From contig DUNB01000043.1 in NCBI GenBank assembly GCA_012839585.1, forward strand, positions 1 to 64,000: a stretch of DNA of 64,000 bases. Direction: 5' to 3'. Of the stretch, positions 7,771-17,384 are shown piece after piece. The position numbers were made by a program, and so were the translations under genes. The notes beneath the pieces are model-generated. The model was not told the DNA's origin. It saw nothing but the letters and a program-made list of their open reading frames with translations, and did not search any database. This DNA comes from Alcaligenaceae bacterium. GTDB lineage: Bacteria > Pseudomonadota > Gammaproteobacteria > Burkholderiales > Burkholderiaceae_B. Each line of letters starts with the position of its first letter. The stretch's first letter is position 1.

Positions 7771-8343
7771 ATGTCGACTCGCCCTACCCTTACACGGGAA
7801 GACTGGATTCAAGCCGCGCAACGTATTTTAATTAAAGGCGGCATAGACTCGGTACGTGTTGATAACCTAGCCAAAGAACTAAACATCACACGAGGTAGTT
7901 TTTATTACCATTTCAAAAGCCGCGAAGAGTTACTACAAAGCCTCTTAACCGATTGGCGTGCCAGAGCCACTGAAAACATCATTCAACAGCTTGGCAGTAC
8001 GCAGTACTCGCCTAAAGAAAGACTACAGCACCTGCTTGGCTTGCCCTTTAGAGGTAGTGCCGCCCGTGAAGCGGCGGCTTTTGAAATAGGTATTCGTGGC
8101 TGGGCACGACGCGACCCCCTGGCCAGACAAGCCATGGATGAGGTCGATAACCACCGTATTCACTATATAGAAAGTGTGCTTAAACAGATGGGCTATATAG
8201 AGCAACACGCACATGATACGGCCGCGTTGATCTATGCATATCAACTCAGCATTGCCATTGTGCACCCCAATTCGCCGTCCACGGAGCGCTTTGAACAGCA
8301 TCAGCGTATTATCCAGCAGTGGCTAGATACCCCTATTTATTGA
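7771..8343 (+). CDS. TetR/AcrR-family regulator of the aromatic operon
   Basis: A 190-residue repressor-type protein. The N-terminal helix-turn-helix is TREDWIQAAQRILIKGG followed by VDNLAKELNITRGSFYYHF (about residues 8-52). The C-terminal ligand domain is not family-typical enough to name an inducer. It is divergent from the ring-cleavage operon, with two palindromes in between, so local repression relieved by a pathway substrate or intermediate is the simplest model. It is convergent with the LysR gene, overlapping its end by seven bases. Confidence 0.88.
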   Translation: MSTRPTLTREDWIQAAQRILIKGGIDSVRVDNLAKELNITRGSFYYHFKSREELLQSLLTDWRARATENIIQQLGSTQYSPKERLQHLLGLPFRGSAAREAAAFEIGIRGWARRDPLARQAMDEVDNHRIHYIESVLKQMGYIEQHAHDTAALIYAYQLSIAIVHPNSPSTERFEQHQRIIQQWLDTPIY

Positions 8344-9260
8344 TCCACCTGTAAGGCGCCATCCGAGTCCGTGGCTTGGTGGCGCAAAAAGGCCTTAAGC
8401 GCCAGGCTTAAGGCCTGCATACCAGCGGTATCACTATCACTACGCCAACTCACAACCACCGGAACGGGCGCCACCTCTGTTAAACAAGGCAGCGCACATA
8501 AGGTCTGCTCTTTCAGGCTCGGTAAAACCCATAAACGCGGTATCAAAGCGGTGCCCAAGCCTTGTCGTATCAGACAATTAACCCCCTCTATACCGACCAC
8601 AGAGTGGACAATAGCTTCAGCCACTTTCTCTTTTTTCATCACAGAGCGTAACAAAAGCCCTAGTGGGGAATCTGGCTGAGAGCTGATCAAAGGACCTTGT
8701 CGGACCATTTCATCCAAACTAATCGCCAAAGGCAGCTGATCGGGAGGCAATCCTACCCAAGCCAAAGGCAACTGGGCTATGGTGCGATTACGTATGCCGC
8801 GCTGACGCTCTACCGGGGCTAAACTGACGATTCCATCCAAAGATCCATCTTGAAGCTGTTGATGTAAAAAAGCGGTGGTCCCTGTGGTCAAATGCAGTTG
8901 TATTTGGGGATGTAGCTGCGCCAAAAACACAAAAAAATCATTCAGCCATAAAGTCGCTAGTTCTTGTTTAATCCCCAAACGTACTGGCTCCACCGTTAGC
9001 GGAGTCTGTCCTCCTACCATCTCTCGCAGCTCCGCCTCTGTGGCCAGCAACTGCTTGGCATACAGTAAAAGCATTTGCCCTGCTGGAGTAAGACGACTGT
9101 CGCGCGCTGTGCGCTCAAACAAAACTTGCCCTAAGTCCGTTTCTAAAGTGGCCACGCGCCCAGAAATAGCCGCTTGAGTTATACCTAACTCTGTCGCCGC
9201 AGCCCTAAAGCTGCCTACACGCGCAATGACTAAGAAAGTATCTAAAAATCGTAAATTCAT
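8337..9260 (-). CDS. LysR-family transcriptional regulator
   Basis: A 307-residue LysR protein. The winged helix-turn-helix at residues 1-60 (FLDTFLVIARVGSFRAAATE, then LGITQAAISGRVATLE) is canonical, followed by a periplasmic-binding-protein-like effector domain. It is divergent from the HAD phosphatase gene with 242 bases between, so that gene, and perhaps the NCS2 permease after it, are the natural targets. No LysR box could be fixed by eye in the intergenic region. Effector unknown. Confidence 0.9.
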   Translation of the reverse strand: MNLRFLDTFLVIARVGSFRAAATELGITQAAISGRVATLETDLGQVLFERTARDSRLTPAGQMLLLYAKQLLATEAELREMVGGQTPLTVEPVRLGIKQELATLWLNDFFVFLAQLHPQIQLHLTTGTTAFLHQQLQDGSLDGIVSLAPVERQRGIRNRTIAQLPLAWVGLPPDQLPLAISLDEMVRQGPLISSQPDSPLGLLLRSVMKKEKVAEAIVHSVVGIEGVNCLIRQGLGTALIPRLWVLPSLKEQTLCALPCLTEVAPVPVVVSWRSDSDTAGMQALSLALKAFLRHQATDSDGALQVDQ

Positions 9261-9502
9261 ACCGTTATCTAAGGGCTTATCCCCAGAGCCTTTCGCTTTT
9301 CCATCGGACCACCATCAAAGAGCCGAAAGGCCCCACCAATACAAACACATAATAAACGGAATCAAGCAGACGTTCTATGCAGCCTATCCGTGTTCAACCC
9401 GGCAAAACCCTGGCAGAACAGCCCCATGTGCGCCGCAGCGTCATATTTTGACAACTGAATCACGTATGATTAAGGCATCCTCTTTTTCATAGGTGTCCGT
9501 TT

Positions 9503-10177
9503 ATGTCATATCAGGCCATTATTTTTGATTGCGATGGCGTGCTGGTCGATAGCGATCCCATCAGCTTAGAAATCTTACGAAAAATGCTGTCAGATTTAGG
9601 ATGGACGCTAAGCTACAACGAATGCAAAACACTGTTTATGGGGAAATCGGCTGAAGCAGAGATTGATCTCATCCAAAAAAAACTGGGACAGCCGCTAGAT
9701 AGAGAGTGGATACAAGCCTATATCGTGCGACGCAATCGCGCCCTAGGCCAACACCTCGTCGCTGTTCCTGGGATTTACGACTGTTTAACCGCCGTTCATA
9801 AAATATGGCCGCATCATATAGCATGTGCCTCTGCAGCAGACAAAACAAAAATAATCCTGCAGCTAGACAAGGTAGGGCTGACCCATTTTTTTAATGGGCA
9901 ACTATTTAGTGGTACCGATACAGAGCGCAACAAACCCTATCCCGATGTCTATCTGGCCGCAGCCCAAGCACTAAACGTCGACATTAAGGATTGCGCCATC
10001 ATCGAAGACAGCATCACGGGCGTCACGGCAGGTTTCTCCTCTGGAGCCACCGTCTATGCCTATTGCCCCGAGGGTGAAGATCCTGAGCCATTACTTCAGG
10101 CCGGAGCACAGCATATTTTCCACCATATGCAACACTTACCCCTGCTATTACAAGACAAGACTAGCAATAAGTCTTGA
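9503..10177 (+). CDS. HAD-superfamily phosphatase (beta-phosphoglucomutase-like)
   Basis: A 224-residue HAD hydrolase. Motif I is FDCDGVLVDSD at about 8-18, with the nucleophile and general acid Asp pair. Motif II is near ACASAADK, the motif III Lys lies in NKPYPDVY, and motif IV is IIEDSITG. The helical cap follows motif I, as in the subfamily with phosphoglycolate phosphatase and beta-phosphoglucomutase. The physiological phosphate ester is not evident. It starts at ATG 9503 with AGGT upstream. An intrinsic terminator follows. Confidence 0.88.
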   Translation: MSYQAIIFDCDGVLVDSDPISLEILRKMLSDLGWTLSYNECKTLFMGKSAEAEIDLIQKKLGQPLDREWIQAYIVRRNRALGQHLVAVPGIYDCLTAVHKIWPHHIACASAADKTKIILQLDKVGLTHFFNGQLFSGTDTERNKPYPDVYLAAAQALNVDIKDCAIIEDSITGVTAGFSSGATVYAYCPEGEDPEPLLQAGAQHIFHHMQHLPLLLQDKTSNKS

Positions 10178-10224
10178 TTAGCGATTAAAATCCGCTCCAT
10201 TGATGCTACGCGTCATTTTTATTT

Positions 10225-10258
10225 AGCTCACATAGAATCCTCTACGTGAGCTTTTTTT
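10225..10258 (+). terminator. Intrinsic terminator after the HAD gene
   Basis: A 12-pair stem with one A-C mismatch (AGCTCACATAGA/TCTACGTGAGCT), loop ATCC, then seven T. The ORF-track GTG start for the permease (10246) lies inside this hairpin, which argues for the downstream ATG. Confidence 0.85.
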
Positions 10259-10278
10259 ACACTTTACACAGGTCAACA

Positions 10279-11835
10279 ATGAGTCAGGGGTCCTTTCACT
10301 ATCCGTGGTACAAACGCGAAGATACCGATGCGTTTTTTGCCTTATTTCAAAACAACATTGCCAACTTCATCGTTATTGCTCTGGCCATGCTTGGCATGGG
10401 CTTTAGCGAAGAGATTGTGTTTGGCAAAGTATTACCTGGTGCTGCTATTGCGGTCATGACAGGTAACTTTTACTACGCCTACATGGCAAAGCGCCTAGCG
10501 GTACGCGAACAACGTACGGATGTGACTGCGCTCTCTTACGGCATCAGTACTCCCGTGATGTTTGTGTTTTTGTTTGGGGTATTGTTACCTGCCAAAAACA
10601 TCACCGGCGATGCAGACTTGGCTTGGAAAATTGCGGCTGGCGCCTGTTTCCTCAGTGGTTTGATTGAGGTCTTGGTATCTTTCACAGGTCGTTGGATGCA
10701 ACGCAACCTGCCTCGTGCCGCCATGCTAGGGGCCGTCGCTGGGGTTGCCATCACCTTTATTGGTGGTGAAATGCTGTTCAAAACCTTTGAAATGCCTGTT
10801 TTAGGTCTGGTGGTTTTGGGGATTATCATCGTGGGCATTATCGGCCGCGTGGTCATGCCTTTCCGTCTATCACCCACCTTTTTTGCTATTTTGATCGGTA
10901 CCATTTTGGCCTACACATTACGCCAATCTGATCCACAAAACATTCAAAACGGTCTAGCTCACCTCGGTTTCTACCCCCCACTTTTAACCACTGCAGCCTT
11001 TGATGGCATGAGCTTACTCTTTACCACCATGGTAGGTGTGCTTACCGTGGTGTTACCTATTACCTTATATAACGCCATCGAAACCATGAATAACGTGGAA
11101 GCGATGGAAGTATTGGGTGACAAATACGACGTACGTGAGTGTCAGGCCGTAGACGGTGTAGGTACCATGCTGGGTGCGCTATTTGGCGGCTTATTCCCCA
11201 CCACCGTGTACATTGCCTCTGCCAGCTCCAAATGGATGGGTGCGGGTCGTGGCTACAGCATTGCGAATGGTGTGGTTTATATCCTAGCTACCACTTGCGG
11301 TTTAATTGCTGCCTTAGCTGCGATTATCCCCGTCGCCGTGGTTTCTCCTATTCTGGTCTTTGTAGGGATCTCAATGGTAGCAACCGCCTATCAGGCGAAT
11401 GCCAAACGCTACTACCCTGCGGTAGCGATTGCGATGCTGCCTTACTTTGGCAATTACCTCATGACCCGTTTCGGCAATAAAGCCGGCGAGGTGGTTGAAG
11501 GCATTTCCAGTGGCATCATCCCTCTAGGCCAAGGTGCTATGTTTACCGCCATGATGTTTGGTGCGATGACCGTTTGTGTGATCGATCACAACTTCCGCCG
11601 CGCCGCTGTCTTTAGCTTTATCACCGCCTTCTTAGCTTTTATCGGTCTTATCCACGCTCCTAGCTTGGGCTGGAATGCGGCGCCAGAATTTAGCTTGGGT
11701 TATGTGATTTTGGGTTTATTCTTCTTGTACTTTACCTTTGTAAAGCCGACTATTTTGCCAGCGCCACCGGCTCTATTTAGTCTACGCAGTGACGATGATG
11801 ACCCACATCCTCAAAGTCAGCCTCGACGGGACTAA
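10279..11835 (+). CDS. NCS2-family (xanthine/uracil-type) permease
   Basis: A 518-residue polytopic protein with about 12-14 hydrophobic segments. It resembles NCS2 nucleobase transporters in its N-terminal region (FFALFQNNIANFIVIALAML) and in the motif IETMNNVEAMEVLGD near residue 270, similar to the substrate-binding TM8 region. Proton- or sodium-coupled uptake of a purine or pyrimidine is the family role; the substrate is not determined. ATG 10279 is chosen because the longer reading starts in the preceding terminator. The tail is hydrophilic and Asp/Pro-rich. It is a single-gene unit between two terminators. Confidence 0.85.
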   Translation: MSQGSFHYPWYKREDTDAFFALFQNNIANFIVIALAMLGMGFSEEIVFGKVLPGAAIAVMTGNFYYAYMAKRLAVREQRTDVTALSYGISTPVMFVFLFGVLLPAKNITGDADLAWKIAAGACFLSGLIEVLVSFTGRWMQRNLPRAAMLGAVAGVAITFIGGEMLFKTFEMPVLGLVVLGIIIVGIIGRVVMPFRLSPTFFAILIGTILAYTLRQSDPQNIQNGLAHLGFYPPLLTTAAFDGMSLLFTTMVGVLTVVLPITLYNAIETMNNVEAMEVLGDKYDVRECQAVDGVGTMLGALFGGLFPTTVYIASASSKWMGAGRGYSIANGVVYILATTCGLIAALAAIIPVAVVSPILVFVGISMVATAYQANAKRYYPAVAIAMLPYFGNYLMTRFGNKAGEVVEGISSGIIPLGQGAMFTAMMFGAMTVCVIDHNFRRAAVFSFITAFLAFIGLIHAPSLGWNAAPEFSLGYVILGLFFLYFTFVKPTILPAPPALFSLRSDDDDPHPQSQPRRD

Positions 11836-11863
11836 GGTAGCAAATACCTTGTAGCCTTACTTT

Positions 11864-11895
11864 AAAAAGCTGCTGTGTACACAGCAGCTTTTTTT
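11864..11895. terminator. Intrinsic terminator after the permease
   Basis: A 30-bp perfect palindrome (core GCTGCTGTGTACACAGCAGC) flanked by A and T runs, ending in seven T. It could stop transcription from either side. Confidence 0.9.
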
Positions 11896-12034
11896 CTTTC
11901 GCAATAAAAACCACTTACGATACGAATAGACCAACCCATAACAAAATAGAAGCTCTAAACTCACAACCCCACGTTTTCTTTTCATATAAAGCTGACTTAT
12001 AGTGTTGAAGTCGCCTTTTTAAACGGATGAGTCT

Positions 12035-13930
12035 ATGTTTAGCCCAGCCTTTCTCGTCGTGGTCATACTGCTCATTACCATTGGTCTCTTTCTTTATGGA
12101 CGCTGGCGCCACGACATCGTAGCCGTCAATGCCCTCTTAATGTGTAGTCTGCTCGGCATAATCAGCCCGCAAGACACCTTCATAGGCTTTAGCCATCCAG
12201 CGGTAGTCACCGTCGCCTGTATCCTGATATTAAGTTACTCCCTACAGCAAACGGGTGTGGTGGATGTGTTGGCGCATCGTGTGCTGCCTAAAAAAAGCTC
12301 CCCGCTGGTTTCCTTAATCGCACTCACTGCTTTAGGCGCCTTTTTATCCGGCTTTATGAACAACGTGGGGGCACTGGCATTACTCATGCCTATTTCTCTA
12401 CAAATGGCATCACGACATAACCTCGCACCGGGACAGGTCTTGATGCCGCTGGCCTTTGGAACCATTTTAGGGGGATTGACCACTCTTATTGGTACCCCCT
12501 CTAACCTTATTGTTTCCAGTTTCAGACTAGAGGCCCTGGGTGAAGGCTATGGCATGTTTTCCTTTAGTCCTGTGGGGGTTTCCGTCGCCATTGTGGGGGT
12601 GCTCTTTATTTCTCTAATTGGCTGGCGTTTTATCCCTGTACGCGAGCGCGCCGGCAAAGATACCTTTGACACGGGTACCTATTTAACCGAGGCCCGCGTC
12701 CCTGCTGAAAGCAAAGCCATTGGCATGCGTCTTAGCGAGGTGCAAACCACCTTAGACGCAAACGACGGCCAAATCTTGGGATTAATTCGTAAAGAAATCC
12801 GCCTCACCGCCCCCAACCCAGCCCTCAGCCTCGTTACAGATGACGTGTTATTGATCGAGGCCGAACCTTCCGCCTTAGCCAAAAGCTTAGACACCCTGGG
12901 CCTGGTGTTTAACGAGGACAAAGCCCCTCCTGAAAAGGATGAGGCTGACGAACAAAAAGACAAAGACGAAACACAAAGCGAAGCCAGCCTAGAGCCCAAT
13001 CTAGAACTAAACACTTCAGAAGAAAAAGAGAAAGAAAAGGAGAAAGAGAAAAAGGAAAAAAGCAAAGGCTCCTACTCCAATGAGCTCTCCGAACTAGTGA
13101 TTTTGCCAGGATCCAGTTTGGTCGGACGCAGCGCGGCCAATTTACGCCTGCGCAGCCTCTATCGCATCAACTTATTGGCGATTTCACGCCAAGGGACGCG
13201 CACACGTACTCGGTTACGCAAAACACTCTTACGTACGGGTGATGTGTTGTTATTACAAGGCTCTGCTGAAAACGTGGCGGACTTCGCCTCAGCGGGTGGT
13301 TGCGCCCCCTTGGCTTCGCGCCCTCTACGAGTGCCTGACCGTCGTAATATGATCTTAGCCAGCAGCATTATGCTGCTCTCAGTCTGCTTAGCGGCCTTTG
13401 GTTTTTTATCGGCCGCATTAAGCTTTATGCTGGGCGTCTTGCTCTTACTGCTTTTAAATGTGATTGCGCCGCGCAACGTCTATAAAGCCGTGGACTGGTC
13501 CGTCGTCGTCCTGCTTGCCGCGCTCATTCCTGTGGCTCAAGCCATGGAGCGCACGGGGGCAGCAGGCAGTATTGCTACGTTTTTATTGGATTATGTGGCC
13601 CAAGGAAATACCATCGCTGCGCTGTTACTCATGATGGTTGCCACCATGCTTATTTCTGATCTGATGAATAATGCAGCCACCGCGGCCGTGATGAGCCCGG
13701 TTGCCATCGGCACCGCACAACAACTTGGCGTCAATCCCGATACCTTTTTAATGGCTGTCGCCGTGGGCGCCTCTTGCGCCTTTCTGACGCCGATTGGCCA
13801 TCAGAACAACACTTTAATCCTGGGTCCTGGGGGCTTTAGGTTTGGGGACTATTGGCGGATGGGATTGCCCTTAGACATTATCATTGTCAGCATCACCATC
13901 CCCTTATTGCTGCTGTTCTGGCCACTGTAA
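12035..13930 (+). CDS. SLC13/DASS-type transporter with two RCK_C domains
   Basis: A 631-residue membrane protein. The N-terminal transport half covers residues 1-205 (FMNNVGALALLMP, IGTPSNLIV). Two TrkA-C/RCK_C-like soluble domains lie near 220-290 and 350-425, and the second transport half at 440-631 carries the family signature GHQNNTLILGPGGFRFGDYW. It probably moves sulfate, a dicarboxylate or a similar anion with Na+. Between the RCK_C domains lies a low-complexity acid/lysine stretch with EKEKEKEKKEK near residues 328-342. It converges with the GTPase gene, 28 bases apart, with no terminator seen. Confidence 0.85.
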   Translation: MFSPAFLVVVILLITIGLFLYGRWRHDIVAVNALLMCSLLGIISPQDTFIGFSHPAVVTVACILILSYSLQQTGVVDVLAHRVLPKKSSPLVSLIALTALGAFLSGFMNNVGALALLMPISLQMASRHNLAPGQVLMPLAFGTILGGLTTLIGTPSNLIVSSFRLEALGEGYGMFSFSPVGVSVAIVGVLFISLIGWRFIPVRERAGKDTFDTGTYLTEARVPAESKAIGMRLSEVQTTLDANDGQILGLIRKEIRLTAPNPALSLVTDDVLLIEAEPSALAKSLDTLGLVFNEDKAPPEKDEADEQKDKDETQSEASLEPNLELNTSEEKEKEKEKEKKEKSKGSYSNELSELVILPGSSLVGRSAANLRLRSLYRINLLAISRQGTRTRTRLRKTLLRTGDVLLLQGSAENVADFASAGGCAPLASRPLRVPDRRNMILASSIMLLSVCLAAFGFLSAALSFMLGVLLLLLLNVIAPRNVYKAVDWSVVVLLAALIPVAQAMERTGAAGSIATFLLDYVAQGNTIAALLLMMVATMLISDLMNNAATAAVMSPVAIGTAQQLGVNPDTFLMAVAVGASCAFLTPIGHQNNTLILGPGGFRFGDYWRMGLPLDIIIVSITIPLLLLFWPL

Positions 13931-13958
13931 AACCTCTGTCTAGCCCTAATGGTCTTTC

Positions 13959-15473
13959 CTAGTTCTCTCGCTGAGGTGGAACCTGGAAAGACCCGGGGGC
14001 CTCTGGATTCACTCTAGCGGCTGTGGTCGATCCCGACCCATTGGATTCTAATGGAGCCCCCCCAGCCAGTAAACGTGCCAACGCTGTCACCGCCTGATCT
14101 CTGCGTAAACTAGAGACATGTTTAGCATCCATCACAGACCACTCAGGAAAAGCACGCGCCTGTTGTAAAACCTCTGGCAACGCCCCAGAGCGCCAGTTAA
14201 TTGCCGCGCCAACCGGTTGATCCTCTGTTGTCAAAGAGATTTGGGAGCGAGGAATGGCAATAGGAGTCTGTGCCGCATGTCCTCGTTTGGCTAAGGCATC
14301 GATCAGTGCCGTCTGACGTAACGCCAGCACCCGGATCACACTTTCATCGACACTTAATTCAGACTCGCCACGCCACTTTCCTAGCAAGCGCTGCCCCCAT
14401 TTATCCACACCTTGCCAAATGCCACCTGCAGCCGCTCCCACCAAGGTGCCTGTGCCTAGGCTGAGTCCAGCTGTTAACAAGTCAAAGGTTGCTCCCGCCA
14501 TAGCGCCGGCAGCCACACCCTTTCCTACCTGAATGCCCAGCTCTTTCATCACCTCGGGGTGAAACAAGTCAGTTTCCCAACGGCACCCCTCTAAAGCAAT
14601 GTGATCAGGCAGGTAGTCACGTGTGCTGAAATTAAAGCGGCGCAGCAAAGCCTTCACACAGGATTCTTCACGAATACGAATGGTCTCGTGGAGTAGCTGA
14701 ACTTTTTTTTCTAAGATGGCTTTTTGCGAAGGACTAATAAGACGCCACGCCGTGACATCAATGAGCAACTCCGCCAATAAACGCCAAGCATCGTTGAGTC
14801 GTTGTTGACGCTGTACCTCTACGTCCTGACTTAGGATACGTAGCTGTTCGCCATGTTGAGCCGGGACCAACAAAGCAAGCTTTTCATAAAGCTGCGCTTC
14901 TCCGTTCAACGCCGGCGCCACCGTATCAAAATCCGCTGTAGCATGTAGTCCTAAATTTGCTAAAGCCAGTCGCCATTCGTCAATACGCTGGTCTGGGCTG
15001 CGTATAAAGTTCAATACGGGTAAGAGTGGTTTGCCGCACTGCGCCAACACGCGCAGCTCGTCTTTATGTTTAGCAAGCACCGGATCACGTACATCTACCA
15101 CATAAAGCGCCGCGTCGCTTTGTAGAAGCTGACGCAGTACGCGCCCCTCTTGCTCAAAACGCTCATTGGCCTCTGGCGTCTGTAAAAACAAGGCGATTCG
15201 ATCAGGCTCATCCATGCGCTCTTCACTGCTGTCCAGCCTCGCCAAGTAGTCCAAAAGCGCCATGCTGTCTTCCATGCCAGGCGTATCAAACAGCTCGATC
15301 AGGGCATTTTCTGCTAGTTTTAGACGCACCCCCTCGACATGACGCGTGGTCCCAGGGCTATTACGCACCTCACCAAACTGCGTATCACGCGTTAAGGTCC
15401 GTAATAAAGACGTCTTGCCCGTGTTGGTATGTCCAACTACCGCCAAACGTAAAGGAGGAACCGTTGTTTCCAT
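13959..15473 (-). CDS. DUF3482 GTPase
   Basis: A 504-residue Era/Der-like GTP-binding protein. The P-loop GHTNTGKTS lies at about 15-23, switch-type SPGTTRHV around 39, the G3 segment DTPGMED near 63, and a G4-like NFIRSPD replaces the usual NKxD near 157. The C-terminal half holds a glycine/alanine-rich hydrophobic stretch (VGKGVAAGAMAGATFDLLTA, continuing to GTLVGAAAGGIWQG), probably a membrane hairpin. It is the last gene of a five-gene operon, seven bases after the DUF2868 gene. DUF3482 and DUF2868 proteins are usual neighbours, so a complex is inferred. Function unknown. Confidence 0.85.
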   Translation of the reverse strand: METTVPPLRLAVVGHTNTGKTSLLRTLTRDTQFGEVRNSPGTTRHVEGVRLKLAENALIELFDTPGMEDSMALLDYLARLDSSEERMDEPDRIALFLQTPEANERFEQEGRVLRQLLQSDAALYVVDVRDPVLAKHKDELRVLAQCGKPLLPVLNFIRSPDQRIDEWRLALANLGLHATADFDTVAPALNGEAQLYEKLALLVPAQHGEQLRILSQDVEVQRQQRLNDAWRLLAELLIDVTAWRLISPSQKAILEKKVQLLHETIRIREESCVKALLRRFNFSTRDYLPDHIALEGCRWETDLFHPEVMKELGIQVGKGVAAGAMAGATFDLLTAGLSLGTGTLVGAAAGGIWQGVDKWGQRLLGKWRGESELSVDESVIRVLALRQTALIDALAKRGHAAQTPIAIPRSQISLTTEDQPVGAAINWRSGALPEVLQQARAFPEWSVMDAKHVSSLRRDQAVTALARLLAGGAPLESNGSGSTTAARVNPEAPGSFQVPPQREN

Positions 15474-15480
15474 GGTAGTC

Positions 15481-16881
15481 CTAATCTAATGCAGCCAAAA
15501 GCTGCTCAAACTCCGTATAGACCGAGGTAAAGCCTGCTTTTTCTAATCGAGCCTGCCACGCCTCTAGGCGCTCTAAGGGTGTGGTCGCAAGATGGTTTAA
15601 AGGCATGTTCAACAAATAAACGGAGCAATAATTCCCATAAGTCGCCAGCTCGGCCATCCAAGCCACTACACCTCTATCAGGTGTTTGCTCCGCATCAGCG
15701 CACAACACAATATGCTCAAAGCTTTGCTGCTCTAATTGCGCTAATAACGCATGACGCTGTTCTCTGCTATCTACCAGCCCAGCATCCACCCAGTTTTCAG
15801 GCATTTGGGCCGGAGGCCACAATTGATCGGCGGGTAACTCAACCCCAATAAAGATGGTTTTTACCGTTACGGCTGGCCGTGCTGCCTGGGTTTTCGCCTC
15901 GGGAACTTGGTCCGCTCCTGCCTCAGCATCGATACCCACGTATTCTGTCGCCGGTACGAGTCGCTGGCGTAACTCCATCAACCCCAACTGGTGTGTATCT
16001 ATGCGTAATTGCGCCTTTGTACTTTGCAAGCGATACCAACAAAATGCCCCCGCGATCAGCCTCGGCACAATGCCATACACCACCAAACACCCCACCAACC
16101 AGCTGGACCACTGCACCTGAGCGTCTGAGGACAACAACTGCAAGCCGTCGCTTTGTCGAATCACCTCTGCGCTGGGAGTGACAAAACCCAGTAGTCCGGG
16201 CAAAAAACCTAAGCTCTGCACTAATACGACAAAGCTATCTGCACTTAACAGCGTGGTTTCCCAGTTAAAGCTATAGCGCTTGGCTGCTAATAAGGCCAGC
16301 AGGGTGAGCACGGCAGAGAGCAAAGCAATAAGCCAAAGCCAATGATTCACCGTCCCCAACACCCAACGCAATAGACGTTGTTTACTAGCAAAGCTAAATA
16401 GCGCATTAAAGATCAAGCCCTGATCCGGTCCCTTGACCACACGCTGTCCTAACCAAAGCCAAAGGTGACTTAATCCAAAACCAGAGGAGACCGAGCTCGT
16501 TGTACGAACAAACAACGACACAAACCAAAAGATAAAGCTCAATGTCGGGGCACCTAAAAGAGCCACCAACGCCAATAACACATTCACCGAGCCATCTTGA
16601 GTGGCAAAAGCGCTCGCTGCCACACCAGCCCCAATCACCAAAAATAGCAGGCTTAAAGCAATGAGGCTCAAGCGTAATCCACTTACAATGCGATGCTGTA
16701 ATGCCACCCAGTCAGCGCGCTGCGCCAAAAGCTGCGAACGCAATAACAAGCGATCCTCAAAATCACCACCAGCAGCAATGACTCGGCGTACCTCTACCGA
16801 GTCTTCAATGGGTCCCCATTGGCTTTCCTTTAAGCGTACGGCCTCTAACTGCCAGTGAGAAAACCAAAGGCTATTCTTCAT
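15481..16881 (-). CDS. DUF2868 integral membrane protein
   Basis: A 466-residue protein with a soluble N-terminus, about four to five membrane segments (residues 65-100, 110-130, 185-205, 225-250, 275-300) and a C-terminal cytosolic region with GVELPADQLWPP near 340. It matches the DUF2868 family as I know it, usually encoded beside a DUF3482 GTPase. ATG 16881 is chosen over the TTG at 16887; either start overlaps the TPM gene's stop region. It may anchor or regulate the GTPase. No catalytic motif was recognised. Confidence 0.8.
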   Translation of the reverse strand: MKNSLWFSHWQLEAVRLKESQWGPIEDSVEVRRVIAAGGDFEDRLLLRSQLLAQRADWVALQHRIVSGLRLSLIALSLLFLVIGAGVAASAFATQDGSVNVLLALVALLGAPTLSFIFWFVSLFVRTTSSVSSGFGLSHLWLWLGQRVVKGPDQGLIFNALFSFASKQRLLRWVLGTVNHWLWLIALLSAVLTLLALLAAKRYSFNWETTLLSADSFVVLVQSLGFLPGLLGFVTPSAEVIRQSDGLQLLSSDAQVQWSSWLVGCLVVYGIVPRLIAGAFCWYRLQSTKAQLRIDTHQLGLMELRQRLVPATEYVGIDAEAGADQVPEAKTQAARPAVTVKTIFIGVELPADQLWPPAQMPENWVDAGLVDSREQRHALLAQLEQQSFEHIVLCADAEQTPDRGVVAWMAELATYGNYCSVYLLNMPLNHLATTPLERLEAWQARLEKAGFTSVYTEFEQLLAALD

Positions 16882-16883
16882 GA

Positions 16884-17372
16884 TCAAAGCAAAACAGGAT
16901 CATTAGGCAATACATTTGCCTCGTTATCACCAAGGGGAGCATGCTCTTTTAAGATCGCCTCGATCTCATCTACGGCAGCCAGCAAGCCATCTATATACTC
17001 AGCCTGCGCAAAGCGCGCCTGTAAGCGTGCACAAACCTGTTGCCACTGGGGTTGAGTCGCCGTAATGCCTCGATCCGCAATAATTTCAATGGCTCTCTGA
17101 TCCAAGGCCAAATACAGCAACACCCCACTATTTAAAGGCGTATCCCAAACGCGTAGCCGCCCATACACCTCTAGGGCTCGCAAGTGCGGGTTGGTTTCAT
17201 GACTGGGCATCACGCCTTCGATCGCTAAGACTAATTCCCCGGTATGTGTGGCTTCACTTTGCTTAATCCGTTCGGCCACATGGGTCAGGACCTCTTGGTC
17301 AAAGTGACGTCTACGCAGCCATTGTCCCTCGAGTGCGGCTATGCCGGTCATGCGTTTGATTATGTTATTCAT
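16884..17372 (-). CDS. TPM-domain protein (short form, no signal peptide)
   Basis: A 162-residue protein with one TPM (TLP18.3/Psb32/MOLO-1) domain: ERIKQSEATHTGELVLAIEG, then LDQRAIEIIADRGI near residue 105. It has no N-terminal signal peptide, unlike its upstream paralogue, so it probably acts on the cytoplasmic side or on the membrane surface. ATG 17372 follows GGAATAGAG; 12 bases separate it from the larger TPM gene. TPM proteins include acid phosphatase-like domains, but activity here is unproven. Confidence 0.82.
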   Translation of the reverse strand: MNNIIKRMTGIAALEGQWLRRRHFDQEVLTHVAERIKQSEATHTGELVLAIEGVMPSHETNPHLRALEVYGRLRVWDTPLNSGVLLYLALDQRAIEIIADRGITATQPQWQQVCARLQARFAQAEYIDGLLAAVDEIEAILKEHAPLGDNEANVLPNDPVLL

Positions 17373-17384
17373 CTCTATTCCTTT

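Noticed and set aside
10246-10278. GTG start of the permease given by the ORF track
   Set aside because: It lies in the HAD terminator hairpin, and the ATG at 10279 gives a normal NCS2 N-terminus.
12679-13065. 128-residue minus-strand Ser/Phe-rich ORF
   Set aside because: It is the antisense shadow of the EK-rich insert of the SLC13 transporter.
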